In this document: positions 26,385-38,227 of the stretch, in pieces | How positions within the stretch are numbered: the stretch's first letter is position 1 | Layout: every line of letters starts with the position of its first letter | Source of the DNA: Pseudomonadota bacterium | Lineage (GTDB): Bacteria; Pseudomonadota; Gammaproteobacteria; Steroidobacterales; Steroidobacteraceae | Direction: 5' to 3' | Length of the DNA stretch: 47,762 nt | NCBI GenBank assembly: GCA_025357635.1 | Contig: JANXOV010000006.1 | Span: 1 to 47,762, forward strand | Program-made: the position numbers and the translations under genes | The notes under the pieces: generated by a model | Seen by the model: only the letters and a program-made list of their open reading frames with translations | Database searches by the model: none | What the model was told of the DNA's origin: nothing

Positions 26385-26670
26385 GCCCGGGCTTTGGCGG
26401 TTCGCTCTCTTGTGCGGCCGGCGGCGTTGGCGGGGGTTGCGGCGGCGGCGAGTCGGTGGTCATGGCCGCGCGCGCTTTGTCGATTTCCTTGGTGATGTCG
26501 GCGGCGCTGACCTCGCGGTCCAGCTGCTCGCTCAATTGGCGCGCCATGGCGCGCGCCCGGCCCATCCAATTGCCTACCTGCCGGGCAACCTTCGGCAGCC
26601 GTTCAGGTCCCAGAACCACCAGGGCGATGACGGAGGTGAGCAGGATTTCCGAAAAGCCGACATCGAGCAT
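26377..26670 (-). CDS. tatB: Sec-independent translocase subunit TatB
   Basis: A 97-residue protein (shorter than the 171 residues of E. coli, but within the family range). The N-terminal membrane helix MLDVGFSEILLTSVIALVVL is followed by the hinge GPERLP, an amphipathic helix (KVARQVGNWMGRARAMARQL) and an acidic, Pro-rich tail. The conserved Glu at position 8 in the membrane segment and the LGPERLP hinge identify TatB rather than TatA. It forms the receptor complex with TatC. Confidence 0.96.
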   Translation of the reverse strand: MLDVGFSEILLTSVIALVVLGPERLPKVARQVGNWMGRARAMARQLSEQLDREVSAADITKEIDKARAAMTTDSPPPQPPPTPPAAQESEPPKPGHE

Positions 26671-26676
26671 GCGGGA

Positions 26677-26907
26677 TCAGGCGTTCGTCTTGGCCTTGGA
26701 TTCCGCTTCGCGCTTGGCGGCGTCGAAATCCGCGTCCTTTTCCTGCTTGATCTGCTTGACCGATTCTTCGCTTTCGCCCTCATTCATGGCTTGCTTGAAG
26801 CCTTTGACCGCGGCGCCGAGATCCGAGCCGATGGAGCGCAGTCGTTTGGTGCCGAACACCACCAGGGCGATCGCCAGAATGACCAACAGCATTTTTGAAT
26901 CAAACAT
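26677..26907 (-). CDS. tatA: Sec-independent translocase pore subunit TatA
   Basis: A 76-residue protein. A short membrane helix ([13 protein letters not shown]) is followed by the [20 protein letters not shown] hinge and amphipathic helix, then a charged Lys/Glu tail. It oligomerises to form the Tat pore. The ATG at 26907 is preferred over upstream codons because TCGGAGAAG lies just before it and the family N terminus begins there. The typical TatA residues SIGSDLG and FKQAM are present. Confidence 0.95.
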   Translation of the reverse strand: MFDSKMLLVILAIALVVFGTKRLRSIGSDLGAAVKGFKQAMNEGESEESVKQIKQEKDADFDAAKREAESKAKTNA

Positions 26908-26947
26908 ATCGCTTCTCCGAGAATTGCCCCGCGTGAGGGGTGAGCCA

Positions 26948-26953
26948 ATCATA
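26948..26953 (-). promoter_or_regulatory. -10 box upstream of tatA
   Basis: TATGAT on the minus strand lies 40 bp before the tatA ATG, in the 101-bp gap after dtd, the largest gap in this co-directional run. A CCCC/GGGG stem (loop TCACGC) lies between it and the Shine-Dalgarno sequence. The -35 is poor. Confidence 0.4.
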
Positions 26954-27008
26954 CGCCAAAGAGATTATTCGGTATAAAAACGCGCCAGGGCTGAGTGCTC
27001 GGTCGCAG

Positions 27009-27461
27009 TTACCCGCGCTCAGGGGGGCACTCCAGCCAAAAGGTCGTCGGCCCGTCGTTGGTCAGCGACAGCTGCATGTCGGCGCCAAAGACGCCGCATT
27101 GCACCTGACTGACCCCTTTGATCGCAGCCGACGCCAGATGTTCAAAAAGCCGCTTACCAAGTTCCGGGGGCGCCGCGCCGGAGAACCCCGGCCTCAATCC
27201 CTTGTCCGTGTCGGCCGCCAGCGTGAACTGCGGTACCAGCAGCAGGCCGCCCCCCGTATCCCGCAGGCTGAGATTCATGCGGCCGGACTCATCGGAAAAA
27301 ATACGGTAGGCCAGCATACGCGCCAGCAGCGCTTCCGCGTCCGCTTCGCGGTCGGCCGGCAGCACGCCGATGAGAGCGGCGATGCCCGGGCCGATTCGGG
27401 CCACTTCGCGCCCGGCCACTTGCACGGCCGCCTGCGTAACCCGTTGAATCAATGCGATCAC
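27009..27461 (-). CDS. dtd: D-aminoacyl-tRNA deacylase
   Basis: A 150-residue dimeric enzyme that removes D-amino acids (and glycine from mischarged tRNA-Ala) from tRNA. The N terminus MIALIQRVTQAAV and the segment MNLSLRDTGGGLLLVPQFTL are typical. The active-site motif is PQFTL where many homologues have SQFTL. The cross-subunit motif is NDGPTTFWLE (Gly-cisPro motif, usually GPVT). These are mild substitutions, and function is probably retained. It starts 16 bp after trkH. Confidence 0.95.
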   Translation of the reverse strand: MIALIQRVTQAAVQVAGREVARIGPGIAALIGVLPADREADAEALLARMLAYRIFSDESGRMNLSLRDTGGGLLLVPQFTLAADTDKGLRPGFSGAAPPELGKRLFEHLASAAIKGVSQVQCGVFGADMQLSLTNDGPTTFWLECPPERG

Positions 27462-27477
27462 GGCTTACCGCCCTGCG

Positions 27478-28935
27478 TCACTTTCGCCAAAGCGCGGGCG
27501 TGAACAGCACCAGCAAGGTAAAGATTTCCAGCCGTCCCAGCAGCATGGCCGCCGAGCACACCCAGGTTTGAAAATCGGTGAGCACGCCATAGTTGCTGCC
27601 CGGACTCACCAGCCCCAAGCCCGGGCCGGCATTGTTGATGCAGGCGATGATGGAGGACAGCGCCGTCATGAAGTCCAGGCCGCTGCCCAGCTGCACGAAC
27701 ACCAGCGTCACGATGCTCATGAAATACAGGAACACGAACGCCAGCACGGCGAACACCACGCGGTTTTCGATGATGGTTCCGCCAACTTTGAGCGGCCGGA
27801 TCATGTTGGGGTGCACCAGCTGGTTCAATTCGCGATGCGCCTGCTTGGCCAGCACCAGGGTGCGGATCATCTTGATGCCGCCGCCGGTGGAACCGGAACT
27901 GGCCACCACGCAGCTCAGGAACAGCATCCACATCGGCGCGAAAATCGGCCAGCGGCTGAAGTCCTGTGTGTGCAGCCCGCTGTCGGTGGCGATGGCGACG
28001 ATGTTGAAGGCCGAATGGCGCAGTGCGCTGCCGTAGTCTGCATACGTGCCGTGGTAGTAAAGAAACCCGGCGATTCCGATGCAGCTGATCAGCAGCACGC
28101 CGAGGATGGCCTTGGCTTCGGAATCCTTGGCATACGCCTTCAGCCCGCGTTGACTCCAGGCAAGATAATGGGTGGCAAAGTTCATCGCCGCAAGGATCTG
28201 GAAGACTATGAGCACCAGTTCGATGGGCAGGGAATCAAAGTAGCCGATGCTGGCGTCGTAGGTTGAAAATCCGCCCAGCGACAGTGCGGAAAATGAATGG
28301 CACACGGCATCGAACCAGTTCATGCCGGCCAGGCGCAGACAGACCAGGCAAGTGACCGTCAATCCGGCATACACGGCCCACAGGAGCTTGGCCGTTTGGC
28401 CGATGCGAGGCGTCAGCTTGCTGTCTTTCATCGGACCGGGCATTTCGGCGCGATACATCTGCATGCCGCCCACGCCCAGCAGCGGCAGGATGGCGACCGC
28501 CAGGACGATGATGCCCATGCCGCCCAGCCAGCTCAGCAGATGCCGCCACAGATTGATGGAGCGCGGCAGATATTCCAGACCGCTCAAGACCGTACCGCCC
28601 GTGGTGGTGAGCCCGGAGGTGGCCTCGAAATAGGCGTCGGTGAAATTGATGGGCAGGTAATGCCACAGCGGAAAGCCCGCCACGGCCGGCAGCGCCACCC
28701 AGGTCAGTGCCACCAGCATCAGACCGTCACGGGTCTTCAGCTCGCGCTTGAATCGCCGCGTCGCCAGCCACAACAGCGCGCCGATGACGAAAGTCGCGAA
28801 GGCCGAGATCACGAAGGACCACAGCGCGGGGTCGAGGCCCCAGATGGCCAGAATCAGCGGCGCCAGCATGCTGGCAGCGAACACCATGATCACCAGGGAA
28901 AAGACATGCGCTACGGGGAGGAGTATGTCTTTCAC
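27478..28935 (-). CDS. trkH: Trk system potassium uptake protein TrkH
   Basis: A 485-residue potassium channel-like transporter with four pore-loop repeats. The first selectivity-filter loop is EATSGLTTTGGTVL, and later loops include HSFSALSLGGFSTYD, ATDSGLHTQD and NNAGPGLG. SSGSTGGGIKMIRTLVL is the conserved gating-loop region. It works with the cytosolic regulator TrkA encoded 14 bp upstream in the same operon. The length equals E. coli TrkH (483). Confidence 0.96.
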   Translation of the reverse strand: MKDILLPVAHVFSLVIMVFAASMLAPLILAIWGLDPALWSFVISAFATFVIGALLWLATRRFKRELKTRDGLMLVALTWVALPAVAGFPLWHYLPINFTDAYFEATSGLTTTGGTVLSGLEYLPRSINLWRHLLSWLGGMGIIVLAVAILPLLGVGGMQMYRAEMPGPMKDSKLTPRIGQTAKLLWAVYAGLTVTCLVCLRLAGMNWFDAVCHSFSALSLGGFSTYDASIGYFDSLPIELVLIVFQILAAMNFATHYLAWSQRGLKAYAKDSEAKAILGVLLISCIGIAGFLYYHGTYADYGSALRHSAFNIVAIATDSGLHTQDFSRWPIFAPMWMLFLSCVVASSGSTGGGIKMIRTLVLAKQAHRELNQLVHPNMIRPLKVGGTIIENRVVFAVLAFVFLYFMSIVTLVFVQLGSGLDFMTALSSIIACINNAGPGLGLVSPGSNYGVLTDFQTWVCSAAMLLGRLEIFTLLVLFTPALWRK

Positions 28936-28949
28936 GAGACGCTAGCGGA

Positions 28950-30326
28950 TCACAGGAAGGACGCGGACCCTTGGAAGACTTTCTCCACCGCGTCGATGTG
29001 CCGGCGGTCGGTGGAGAACAGGATCAGGTGATCATCCGCCTGAATGGTCGTGTCGTGATGCGCGATGATCACGTCCTCGCCGCGCACCAGCGCGCCCAGC
29101 GTCGTGCCCTCGGGCAGGGAAATATCCTCGATGCGCCGGCCGATGACCTTGGAACTGTCGGCATCGCCGTGCACCACGGCTTCCAGCGCCTCGGCGGCGC
29201 CGCGCCGCAACGAATGCACGCGCACCACATCGCCGCGCCGCACGTGCGTGAGCAACGAGCCGATGGTCACCGTCTGCGGCGAGATGGCGATGTCGATGGC
29301 GCCGTTTTCGATGAGGTCGGCATACGCGGGCTTGTTGATCAGCGCCATGGCCTTGTGGGCGCCGAGTCTTTTGGCCAGCATCGCCGACAGGATGTTGGCT
29401 TCCTCGGAATTCGTCAGTGCGGCGAACACGTCTGTGCTGTCGATGTTTTCCTCGAGCAGCAATTCCTCATCGGCGGCATCGCCGTGCAATACGATGGTGT
29501 TCTGCAGGCGCTCGGCGATCTTGCGTGCGCGCTTGGAATCGCGTTCGATCAACTTCACCTGATTCTTCGCTTCCAAAATGCGCGCCAGGCGGAAACCGAT
29601 GTTGCCGCCGCCGGCGATCACCACGCGGCGCGCCGGCGCTTCCTCGCGGCGCATCTCATTCATGACAGAGCGGATGTCCTTGCGTGCCGCCAGAAAAAAC
29701 ACTTCGTCGCCGTCTTCCACGACGGTGGTGCCTTCGGGTTTGATGCTGCGTCCGGCCCGGTAGATGGCGGCCACGCGTGCATCGGTCTTGGGCATGTGCT
29801 CACGCAGCCTGCGCAGCTCCTGTCCCACCAACAGGCCCCCCTTGAGTGCACGCACGCCCACCAGCCGCACGCGGCCTTCCGCGAAATCCAGCACCTGCAG
29901 CGCGCCGGGATAATGGATCAGGCGCGCGATGTATTCGGTGACCAGCTGTTCGGGACTGATCCACACGTCCACCGCCACCGCATTTTCACCAAACAGGCCG
30001 TCGCGCTCGGTGAAATCGGAGGAGCGTACGCGCGCGATTTTCTTCGGCGTCCGGTACAGCGTCCAGGCGATCTGGCAGGCCAGCATGTTGACTTCGTCGC
30101 TGTTGGTGAGCGCGACCAGAATGTCGGTGCTGTGAATGCCTGCGGCTTCCAATGTCGCCGGGCTGGCTGCGTTGCCGTTGACTGTGCGGATATCCAGACG
30201 GTCCTGCAGGTCGCGTAAGGTCGGCTCATCGGTGTCGATGACGGTGACCTCGTTGGCTTCTTCGCGGGACAGGTGATAAGCGGCGGTGCGGCCCACCTGC
30301 CCGGCACCCAGGATGATTATTTTCAC
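28950..30326 (-). CDS. trkA: Trk system potassium transporter subunit TrkA
   Basis: A 458-residue peripheral membrane regulator (E. coli 458) with two RCK units. The first Rossmann motif is IIILGAGQVGRTAAYHLS, with VTVIDTDEPTLRDLQDR downstream. The second is VVIAGGGNIGFRLARILE. Each is followed by a TrkA_C domain (VRALKGGLLVGQELRRL and RIEDISLPEGTTLGALVRG). Nucleotide binding gates TrkH. The start codon is GTG at 30326. It follows uvrD by 12 bp and precedes trkH. Confidence 0.97.
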   Translation of the reverse strand: MKIIILGAGQVGRTAAYHLSREEANEVTVIDTDEPTLRDLQDRLDIRTVNGNAASPATLEAAGIHSTDILVALTNSDEVNMLACQIAWTLYRTPKKIARVRSSDFTERDGLFGENAVAVDVWISPEQLVTEYIARLIHYPGALQVLDFAEGRVRLVGVRALKGGLLVGQELRRLREHMPKTDARVAAIYRAGRSIKPEGTTVVEDGDEVFFLAARKDIRSVMNEMRREEAPARRVVIAGGGNIGFRLARILEAKNQVKLIERDSKRARKIAERLQNTIVLHGDAADEELLLEENIDSTDVFAALTNSEEANILSAMLAKRLGAHKAMALINKPAYADLIENGAIDIAISPQTVTIGSLLTHVRRGDVVRVHSLRRGAAEALEAVVHGDADSSKVIGRRIEDISLPEGTTLGALVRGEDVIIAHHDTTIQADDHLILFSTDRRHIDAVEKVFQGSASFL

Positions 30327-30338
30327 AGTGCGGTTATT

Positions 30339-32489
30339 TTACACCACCTCGAGATTGGCGTAGGACAGCATCAGCCATTTGGTGCCCTGGCGCTCGAAAT
30401 TCACCTGAATGCGCGCATGCGGGCCGTTGCCCTCGAAATTCAACACCACGCCGTCGCCGAACTTGCCATGCCGCACGCGGCTGCCCATGCGCATGCCGGT
30501 GGGCGTGGGCTCTTCGAGGTTTTTGCGGCCGACGTACACCGGCCGCGATACCTGCACGCGCGGACGCACCTCGTCCAGCAGCTCTGCGGGCAATTCGCCG
30601 ATGAAGCGCGAAGCCTGGCCGAAGGTGTCCACGCCATGCAGCCGCCGCTGCTCGGCATAGGTCAGATACAGCTGCCGCATGGCGCGAGTGGCGCCTACGT
30701 AGCACAGCCGCCGCTCCTCCTCCAGGCTCGCCAGCTCCCCGATGGAGCGCTGATGCGGAAACAAGCCATCTTCCATGCCCGTCATGAAAACCACGGGGAA
30801 TTCCAGACCCTTGGCCGAATGCAGCGTCATCATCTGCACGCAATCATCCCAGGCATCTCCTTGCGCCTCACCGGACTCCAGCACCGCGTGCGCGAGGAAG
30901 GAGTCCAGCGGCGACAGCTCGCTGTCGGCCTCGAGCGTGAAGCCGCGCGCCGCGCTGACCAGTTCGGCCAGATTGTCGATGCGCGCTTCACCGCGCTCGC
31001 CCTTTTCTTTCTTGAAATGCTCGATCAGCCCCGAGGCCTGCACCACATGATCGACCTTCTCGTGCAATTCCAGGCTCTGCGTCTCAGCCTGCATTTTTTC
31101 TATCATGCTCAAAAAAGCGTTCAGCGACTGCGCCGCCTTCTGCGGCAATTCCCGGATGCTGGCGCCGGCCGCCGCCCACAGCGAGGTGCCATTGGCGCGC
31201 GCATGCGCGCGTACCGTATCCAAGGTCTTGGCGCCGATGCCGCGGGTCGGCAGATTTACCACCCGTTCGAAGGAGGTGTCGTCGGTGCGGCTGGACATCA
31301 GCCGCAGGTAGGCCAGCGCGTCTTTGATTTCAGCACGCTCGAAAAAGCGCAGCCCGCCATACACGCGATATGGGATGCGCGCGTTCAACAACGCCTCTTC
31401 CAGCACGCGCGACTGGGCGTTGGAGCGGTACAGGATGGCCACTTCGCGGCGCGCGCCGCCGCGCTGCGACCAGTCGCGGATGCGGTTGATGACGAAATCC
31501 GCCTCGTCGCGCTCGTTGAAGGCCGCGTAGATCCTGACCTTCTCGCCGTCCTCGCCGCTGGTCCACAAGGTCTTGCCCATGCGGCCGGAATTGTTGGCGA
31601 TCAGCGCATTCGCCGCTTTCAGGATGGTGCCGGTGGAGCGGTAATTCTGCTCCAGCCGGAACAGCTGCGTCCCGGGGAAATCCCGCCGGAACTGATTCAA
31701 GTTTTCCACGCGCGCCCCGCGCCAGCGGTAAATGGACTGATCGTCATCGCCCACCACGAAGGGCATGCCGTCGGGCCCGGCCAGCAGGCTCAGCCACTTG
31801 TACTGAATGGTGTTGGTGTCCTGGAACTCATCCACCAGCACATGCCGGAAGCGGTTGCGGTAATGCGCGAGCAGCGACGGGTTGTCGCGCCAGATCTCGA
31901 AGGCGCGCAGCAGCAGCTCTGCGAAATCCACGACCTGCGCCCGCTGGCAGGCATCCTCATACGCCTGATAGATCTTGATCAGCTGCCGGCGTGTCGGATC
32001 GCCATCGTCCTTGATGTGCTTGGGACGCAGGCCCTCGTCCTTCTGTGCGTTGATGAACCACTGGATTTCGCGCGGCACCCAGCGCGTCTCATCCAGGTCC
32101 AGCGCCTTGAGCACTTTTTTGATGATCCGTGTCTGATCGTCGCTGTCGAGAATCTGGAAGGTCTGCGTCAGAGCGGCTTCGCGCCAATGCATGCGCAGCA
32201 GCCGGTGCGCAAGGCCGTGAAAGGTGCCGATCCACAACGACGCGCTCGGAATGCGCAGCAAGGCTTCGACGCGGCCGCGCATTTCGGCGGCCGCCTTGTT
32301 GGTGAAGGTCACCGACAAGATGCCCTGCGGCGATACGCCTTCCACCTGGATCAGCCAGGCGATACGGTGCACCAGCACGCGGGTCTTGCCGCTGCCGGCG
32401 CCGGCCAGCACCAGCGCGGGCGCCAGCGGCGCAGCCACCGCCTGGCGCTGCGCGTCGTTCAAAGAATCCAACAGGTGGGAGACGTCCAT
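30339..32489 (-). CDS. uvrD: DNA helicase II, UvrD
   Basis: A 716-residue SF1A 3'-5' helicase (E. coli 720) for mismatch and nucleotide excision repair. Motif I is AGAGSGKTRVLVHRI and motif Ia VTFTNKAAAEM. Motif II is VDEFQDTN, and motif III is VVGDDDQSIYRWRGA. Motif IV is LEQNYRST, V is MTLHSAKGLEFPVVFM, and VI is EEERRLCYVGATRAM. The C-terminal Tudor-like region (RVRHGKFGDGVVLNFEG) is present and binds RNA polymerase in E. coli. It is the first gene of the run continuing into trkA-trkH. Confidence 0.98.
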   Translation of the reverse strand: MDVSHLLDSLNDAQRQAVAAPLAPALVLAGAGSGKTRVLVHRIAWLIQVEGVSPQGILSVTFTNKAAAEMRGRVEALLRIPSASLWIGTFHGLAHRLLRMHWREAALTQTFQILDSDDQTRIIKKVLKALDLDETRWVPREIQWFINAQKDEGLRPKHIKDDGDPTRRQLIKIYQAYEDACQRAQVVDFAELLLRAFEIWRDNPSLLAHYRNRFRHVLVDEFQDTNTIQYKWLSLLAGPDGMPFVVGDDDQSIYRWRGARVENLNQFRRDFPGTQLFRLEQNYRSTGTILKAANALIANNSGRMGKTLWTSGEDGEKVRIYAAFNERDEADFVINRIRDWSQRGGARREVAILYRSNAQSRVLEEALLNARIPYRVYGGLRFFERAEIKDALAYLRLMSSRTDDTSFERVVNLPTRGIGAKTLDTVRAHARANGTSLWAAAGASIRELPQKAAQSLNAFLSMIEKMQAETQSLELHEKVDHVVQASGLIEHFKKEKGERGEARIDNLAELVSAARGFTLEADSELSPLDSFLAHAVLESGEAQGDAWDDCVQMMTLHSAKGLEFPVVFMTGMEDGLFPHQRSIGELASLEEERRLCYVGATRAMRQLYLTYAEQRRLHGVDTFGQASRFIGELPAELLDEVRPRVQVSRPVYVGRKNLEEPTPTGMRMGSRVRHGKFGDGVVLNFEGNGPHARIQVNFERQGTKWLMLSYANLEVV

Positions 32490-32499
32490 AAGGGCGCGG

Positions 32500-32505
32500 A
32501 TTGTA
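32500..32505 (-). promoter_or_regulatory. -10 box of the uvrD promoter
   Basis: TACAAT on the minus strand lies 10 bp before the uvrD ATG, giving a very short leader. The spacer is CCGCGCCCTT, again GC-rich. The -35 is poor. Confidence 0.4.
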
Positions 32506-32561
32506 CTGGTAAGTCGCCTGGCCGGTGCAAGCAGCTCGGCGGGGCGCGGGATGCGTTGCGA

Positions 32562-33641
32562 TCAGGCCCGGTCTTCTTCCATGAAATGCAGCAGCACCAG
32601 CGCCAATGAAAGTATCACCGGTCCGATGACCACGCCGATCGGGCCGAATGCTGAAATGCCGCCCAGCACGCCGACGAAGACCGCCAGCGATGAAATCGGC
32701 GCGCGTCCGGAGATCAGCAAAGGACGCACCACGTTGTCCACGCCCGAGGACAGCAAGCCCCAGATCACCATGAAAACTCCGTAGCCCCATCGGCCTTGGA
32801 CGAACAGTGCGATGGCGCCGGGCACCCACACGAAGGCCGTGCCGCCGATGGGCAGCATGGACAACAAGGCCGCGATGACCCCGAACACCACCGGCGAAGG
32901 CAGGCCGCAAATGGCGAAACCAACACCCACCACCAGACCCTGAAGGAGCGAGGTCACCGCAGCGCCGAACACGATGGCGCGGGTCAGATCGCCAAGATGA
33001 CCCAGCAGGTGCTCCTTGCGCCGCTCCTCCAGCGGAATCAAGGCCCGCGCCCGCATGAACATCGCATCGCCGTCGCGCAGAAAGAAAAACAACAGGAACA
33101 GCATCAGCATGAACGAGGCCACCGTGTTCATCGTGCCCAGAAACAGCGAGCCGCCGATATCCGCCGCCTTCTGCAGCAACTCCTGCGACCCTGACAAAAC
33201 CCAGCCTTGGATCTGCTCGGCGCTGACCGAGAACTGCGCCTGCACCCATTGATTCGAGCGCGCGATCCACGGGAACTGCGCCACGTCCTGGATGCCGTGA
33301 ATGTCGAATTTCCGGGCCGCAGCCTGCAGTTGCGCCAGCAACGTCGACCCTTGCGCCACGAATTGCACCGACAGCGCCGACAGCGGCAGCAGGATGGCCA
33401 CCGGGGTCAACGCCGTCAGTATTGCCGAGGCGGCGGCCGGGCCGCCGACCTTGCGGCGCAGCCGTTGGTTGATCGGATGCAGCAGGAAGGCAAGGAAAAT
33501 GGCCCAGGTCATGGCGCCGGCGAACGGCGTCAGAATCTTGAAAACCGCGTAGCCAACCAGGACGGCGACCGCAATGGCAAAGCCCCGTCCGTACAGCGAG
33601 TCGGCGCGGTTCACGGGCGCCGGTTCAAGGCGACGCGGCAA
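32562..33641 (-). CDS. AI-2E family transporter (PF01594)
   Basis: About 350-359 residues with some eight membrane helices. The family segments [34 protein letters not shown] and [21 protein letters not shown] are visible. Members include TqsA, once linked to AI-2 export, and sodium/proton antiporters; the substrate here cannot be assigned. The start is uncertain: TTG at 33641 gives the longest form and GTG at 33614 is a good alternative. It diverges from the iorA-like gene. Confidence 0.88.
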   Translation of the reverse strand: MPRRLEPAPVNRADSLYGRGFAIAVAVLVGYAVFKILTPFAGAMTWAIFLAFLLHPINQRLRRKVGGPAAASAILTALTPVAILLPLSALSVQFVAQGSTLLAQLQAAARKFDIHGIQDVAQFPWIARSNQWVQAQFSVSAEQIQGWVLSGSQELLQKAADIGGSLFLGTMNTVASFMLMLFLLFFFLRDGDAMFMRARALIPLEERRKEHLLGHLGDLTRAIVFGAAVTSLLQGLVVGVGFAICGLPSPVVFGVIAALLSMLPIGGTAFVWVPGAIALFVQGRWGYGVFMVIWGLLSSGVDNVVRPLLISGRAPISSLAVFVGVLGGISAFGPIGVVIGPVILSLALVLLHFMEEDRA

Positions 33642-33676
33642 TGCGTTTCTTTGGTGCCAGTTTGCTTCATCGGCGC

Positions 33677-33710
33677 TATATTACCCGCGACAGGCACGTA
33701 TAAGAGGGGG
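33677..33710 (+). promoter_or_regulatory. -10 box and Shine-Dalgarno of the iorA-like gene
   Basis: TATATT (33677-33682) followed by ACCCGCG could be the -10 and GC-rich start region. AGAGGGGG (33703-33710) is a strong ribosome binding site 7 nt before the ATG at 33718, which fixes that start. The -35 is not obvious. Confidence 0.5.
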
Positions 33711-33717
33711 TTTAAGA

Positions 33718-34182
33718 ATGATCAATCTATCCGTCAACGGTCAATCGCTGAGCACCGACGCGGCGCCCGAAACGCCGCTCCTGTGGGTCATCCGCGACCA
33801 CCTGGGCATGACCGGTACCAAGTTCGGCTGCGGCATGGGATTGTGCGGGGCTTGCACGGTGCACATCGATGGCGCCCCGACACGCTCCTGCCAGACGGCG
33901 TTGAGTGCAGTGGCTGGCAAGACCATCACGACCATCGAAGGCTTGTCGGCAGATCGCAGCCACGCGGTGCAAAAGGCCTGGCTGGAAATCGACGTGCCTC
34001 AATGCGGCTACTGTCAGTCCGGACAGATCATGTCGGCGGCGGCGCTGCTCAAGTCCAACCCCAATCCGAGCGATGCGGATATCGACACCGCCATGTCCGG
34101 CAACATTTGCCGCTGCGGCACCTATCCGCGCATTCGCAAGGCCATCCACCGCGCTGCCGAAATTCTCAAGACCGGCGCCTGA
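33718..34182 (+). CDS. (2Fe-2S) small subunit of a molybdenum hydroxylase (IorA-like)
   Basis: A 154-residue electron-transfer subunit. The plant-type 2Fe-2S cluster is bound by [16 protein letters not shown] (CxxxxCxxC) with a later Cys in [10 protein letters not shown]. The second, helical cluster domain has [10 protein letters not shown] and [11 protein letters not shown]. It pairs with the large subunit encoded 22 bp downstream and lacks a signal peptide, as is usual; it would ride with the Tat-exported partner. This two-subunit layout without an FAD subunit fits isoquinoline 1-oxidoreductase-like or aldehyde dehydrogenase enzymes. The substrate is unknown. Confidence 0.94.
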   Translation: MINLSVNGQSLSTDAAPETPLLWVIRDHLGMTGTKFGCGMGLCGACTVHIDGAPTRSCQTALSAVAGKTITTIEGLSADRSHAVQKAWLEIDVPQCGYCQSGQIMSAAALLKSNPNPSDADIDTAMSGNICRCGTYPRIRKAIHRAAEILKTGA

Positions 34183-34204
34183 TCCGACATTGGAGTCATC
34201 AAAC

Positions 34205-36352
<2,148 letters not shown>

Positions 36353-37783
36353 CGGGCAAGGTTGCAACTCTCGACGGGCTGCGCGATGCGCTGCTGGATG
36401 CGCAATTCGAGCTGACCCGCGGCCGTAGCCACAGCGTCATCGTCATGGCGACCGGCCTGGTGGCGGCCGGCCGCACCGAGGCGCTGGCTTCGCTGCGCGA
36501 TTGGCTGGATCCGAAGAACATGAGCACGCGTGCCTGGGGCGAGCGCGACGATGCCGAGCGCGCCCGTCCCTGGGGCTGGCGCTATTGGCAGGCCATGCCG
36601 CGCAAGGGCGAGATCTGCATCTGGTTCGACGGCTGGTATGGCGATCTGTTTGACCTCGCCTTCAACAAGGCAAAGTCCGCTGTGGTTGAGTACATGGCGC
36701 AGGAAATCGTGCAGCTCGAGCGCATGCTGGGCGCCGATGGCGTGCGCATCCTCAAATGGCATTTCGACATCGACTCCCTCACGCAGCGGCGCCGCGTCAA
36801 GAAACTCCTCGCCGACGATTTGAACCGCTGGCGTATTTCGGAGCAAGACCGCCGCAACTGCCGCCGCTTCGGGCGGGTGGTCCGCGCGCATGCGTTGAGC
36901 CAATCCCTCACCGATCACCGCGGCGCGGGTTGGACCCGCTACGGCGATGCGTACAAGGGACGGCAGGCGGCGCCGCTGGCGCGCCAGCTGCTGTCGGTGA
37001 TGACAACGCGGCCGCCCGGCGCCGCGCAATCGCGGTGGCGGCCGCCGTCGGGTCGTTCTGCGCAGCTGCGTGCATTGGCATCGGCGAGCGGCGCGCGCGC
37101 AGACGACGACGCGCAGGTGTTGCTTCAGCATCAGTCGCGTTTCGCGCACGCCATTCAAGCCAGGCGTTGGAAGAAGCGTTCGCTGGTCATCGTGCTCGAA
37201 GGCATGGATGCCGCCGGCAAGAGCAGTGCGACCAAGCGCGTCATCGCCACGATGGATCCGCGGCAGTATCAGATCCTGCCGACCCGCGCGCCCAGCCCGG
37301 ACGAGGAGGCGCACCCGTATTTATGGCGCTTCTGGAGCGGCCTGCCGGCACGCGGCCATGTCAGCATCTTCGACCGCTCCTGGTATGGACGCGTTCTGGT
37401 GGAGCGCGTCCGGGGATTCGCACGCCCTGCCGACTGGGCACGCGCTTACGCCGAGATCGTGGAGTTCGAGCGCCAATTGACCGAGCATCGCATCATCGTC
37501 GCGAAATTCTGGTTCGCGATGTCCAAGCAGGAGCAGGCGCGGCGTTTCGCGCAGCGTAAGGCTGCGCCGCTTAAGCGCTTCAAGATCGATCCGCAGGATT
37601 GGGAGAATCGCAAGCATTGGGATGCATTTCAGACGGCGGCGGCGGACATGCTGGCCTGCACCGACTCCAGGCACGCACCGTGGACCGTCATACCCGCCGA
37701 CGACAAGGCGCATGCGCGCGCGGCGCTGCTGCAAAGTTTGTGCAGGACGCTGGATCACGCCGCCGACTGAGGGCCGTTGCGAT

Positions 37784-37789
37784 TATACT
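37784..37789 (+). promoter_or_regulatory. -10 box upstream of the VOC gene
   Basis: TATACT followed by GGCCGCC lies in the 51-bp gap after pap and 32 bp before the ATG at 37822. It is the same type as other -10 regions in this window. The -35 is poor. Confidence 0.45.
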
Positions 37790-37821
37790 GGCCGCCTTCT
37801 CAACTGCCGGGGGCACTGCAC

Positions 37822-38190
37822 ATGATCGGGTATGTAACGCTGGGAACGAACAACAAAGACCGCACCGCAAAATTCTACGACGATCTGCTCGGTGTAATGG
37901 GCGCCAAGCGCAGCATGGAAACTGAAAAATTCGTCGCCTGGGGAACATCCCCCACCGCGCCCATGCTGTTCATCATCAAACCGGCGGACGGCAAGCCGGC
38001 CACGGTTGGCAACGGCGTGATGGTGGCGCTGGCGGCCAAGAACAGGGCCGAAGTGGATGCGGTGTACAAGAAGGCCATGGCGCTCGGCGCCAAGGACGAA
38101 GGTGCGCTCGGCGATCGCGGCGACAATTTCTACGCCGGCTACTTCCGCGACATCGAGGGCAACAAGCTCTGCGTGTTCTTCATGGGCTAA
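37822..38190 (+). CDS. VOC (glyoxalase/bleomycin-resistance fold) family protein
   Basis: A 122-residue single-unit vicinal-oxygen-chelate protein. MIGYVTLGTNNKDRTAKFYD is the typical first beta-alpha unit, and YFRDIEGNKLCVFFMG the final strand with the conserved RDxEGNK. A metal-binding His is not obvious at the N-terminal position (Thr is there), so a lyase activity should not be assumed. The ATG at 37822 is chosen as the first codon of the fold. Function unknown. Confidence 0.87.
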   Translation: MIGYVTLGTNNKDRTAKFYDDLLGVMGAKRSMETEKFVAWGTSPTAPMLFIIKPADGKPATVGNGVMVALAAKNRAEVDAVYKKAMALGAKDEGALGDRGDNFYAGYFRDIEGNKLCVFFMG

Positions 38191-38227
38191 TCTGTCGCGA
38201 AGAGTCTCTGCGGCGGCGCGCTGTGGA

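Noticed and set aside
30273-32609. Plus-strand open frame of 778 codons opposite uvrD
   Set aside because: Same reason: composition of an antisense shadow, no ribosome site, while every helicase motif is intact on the other strand.
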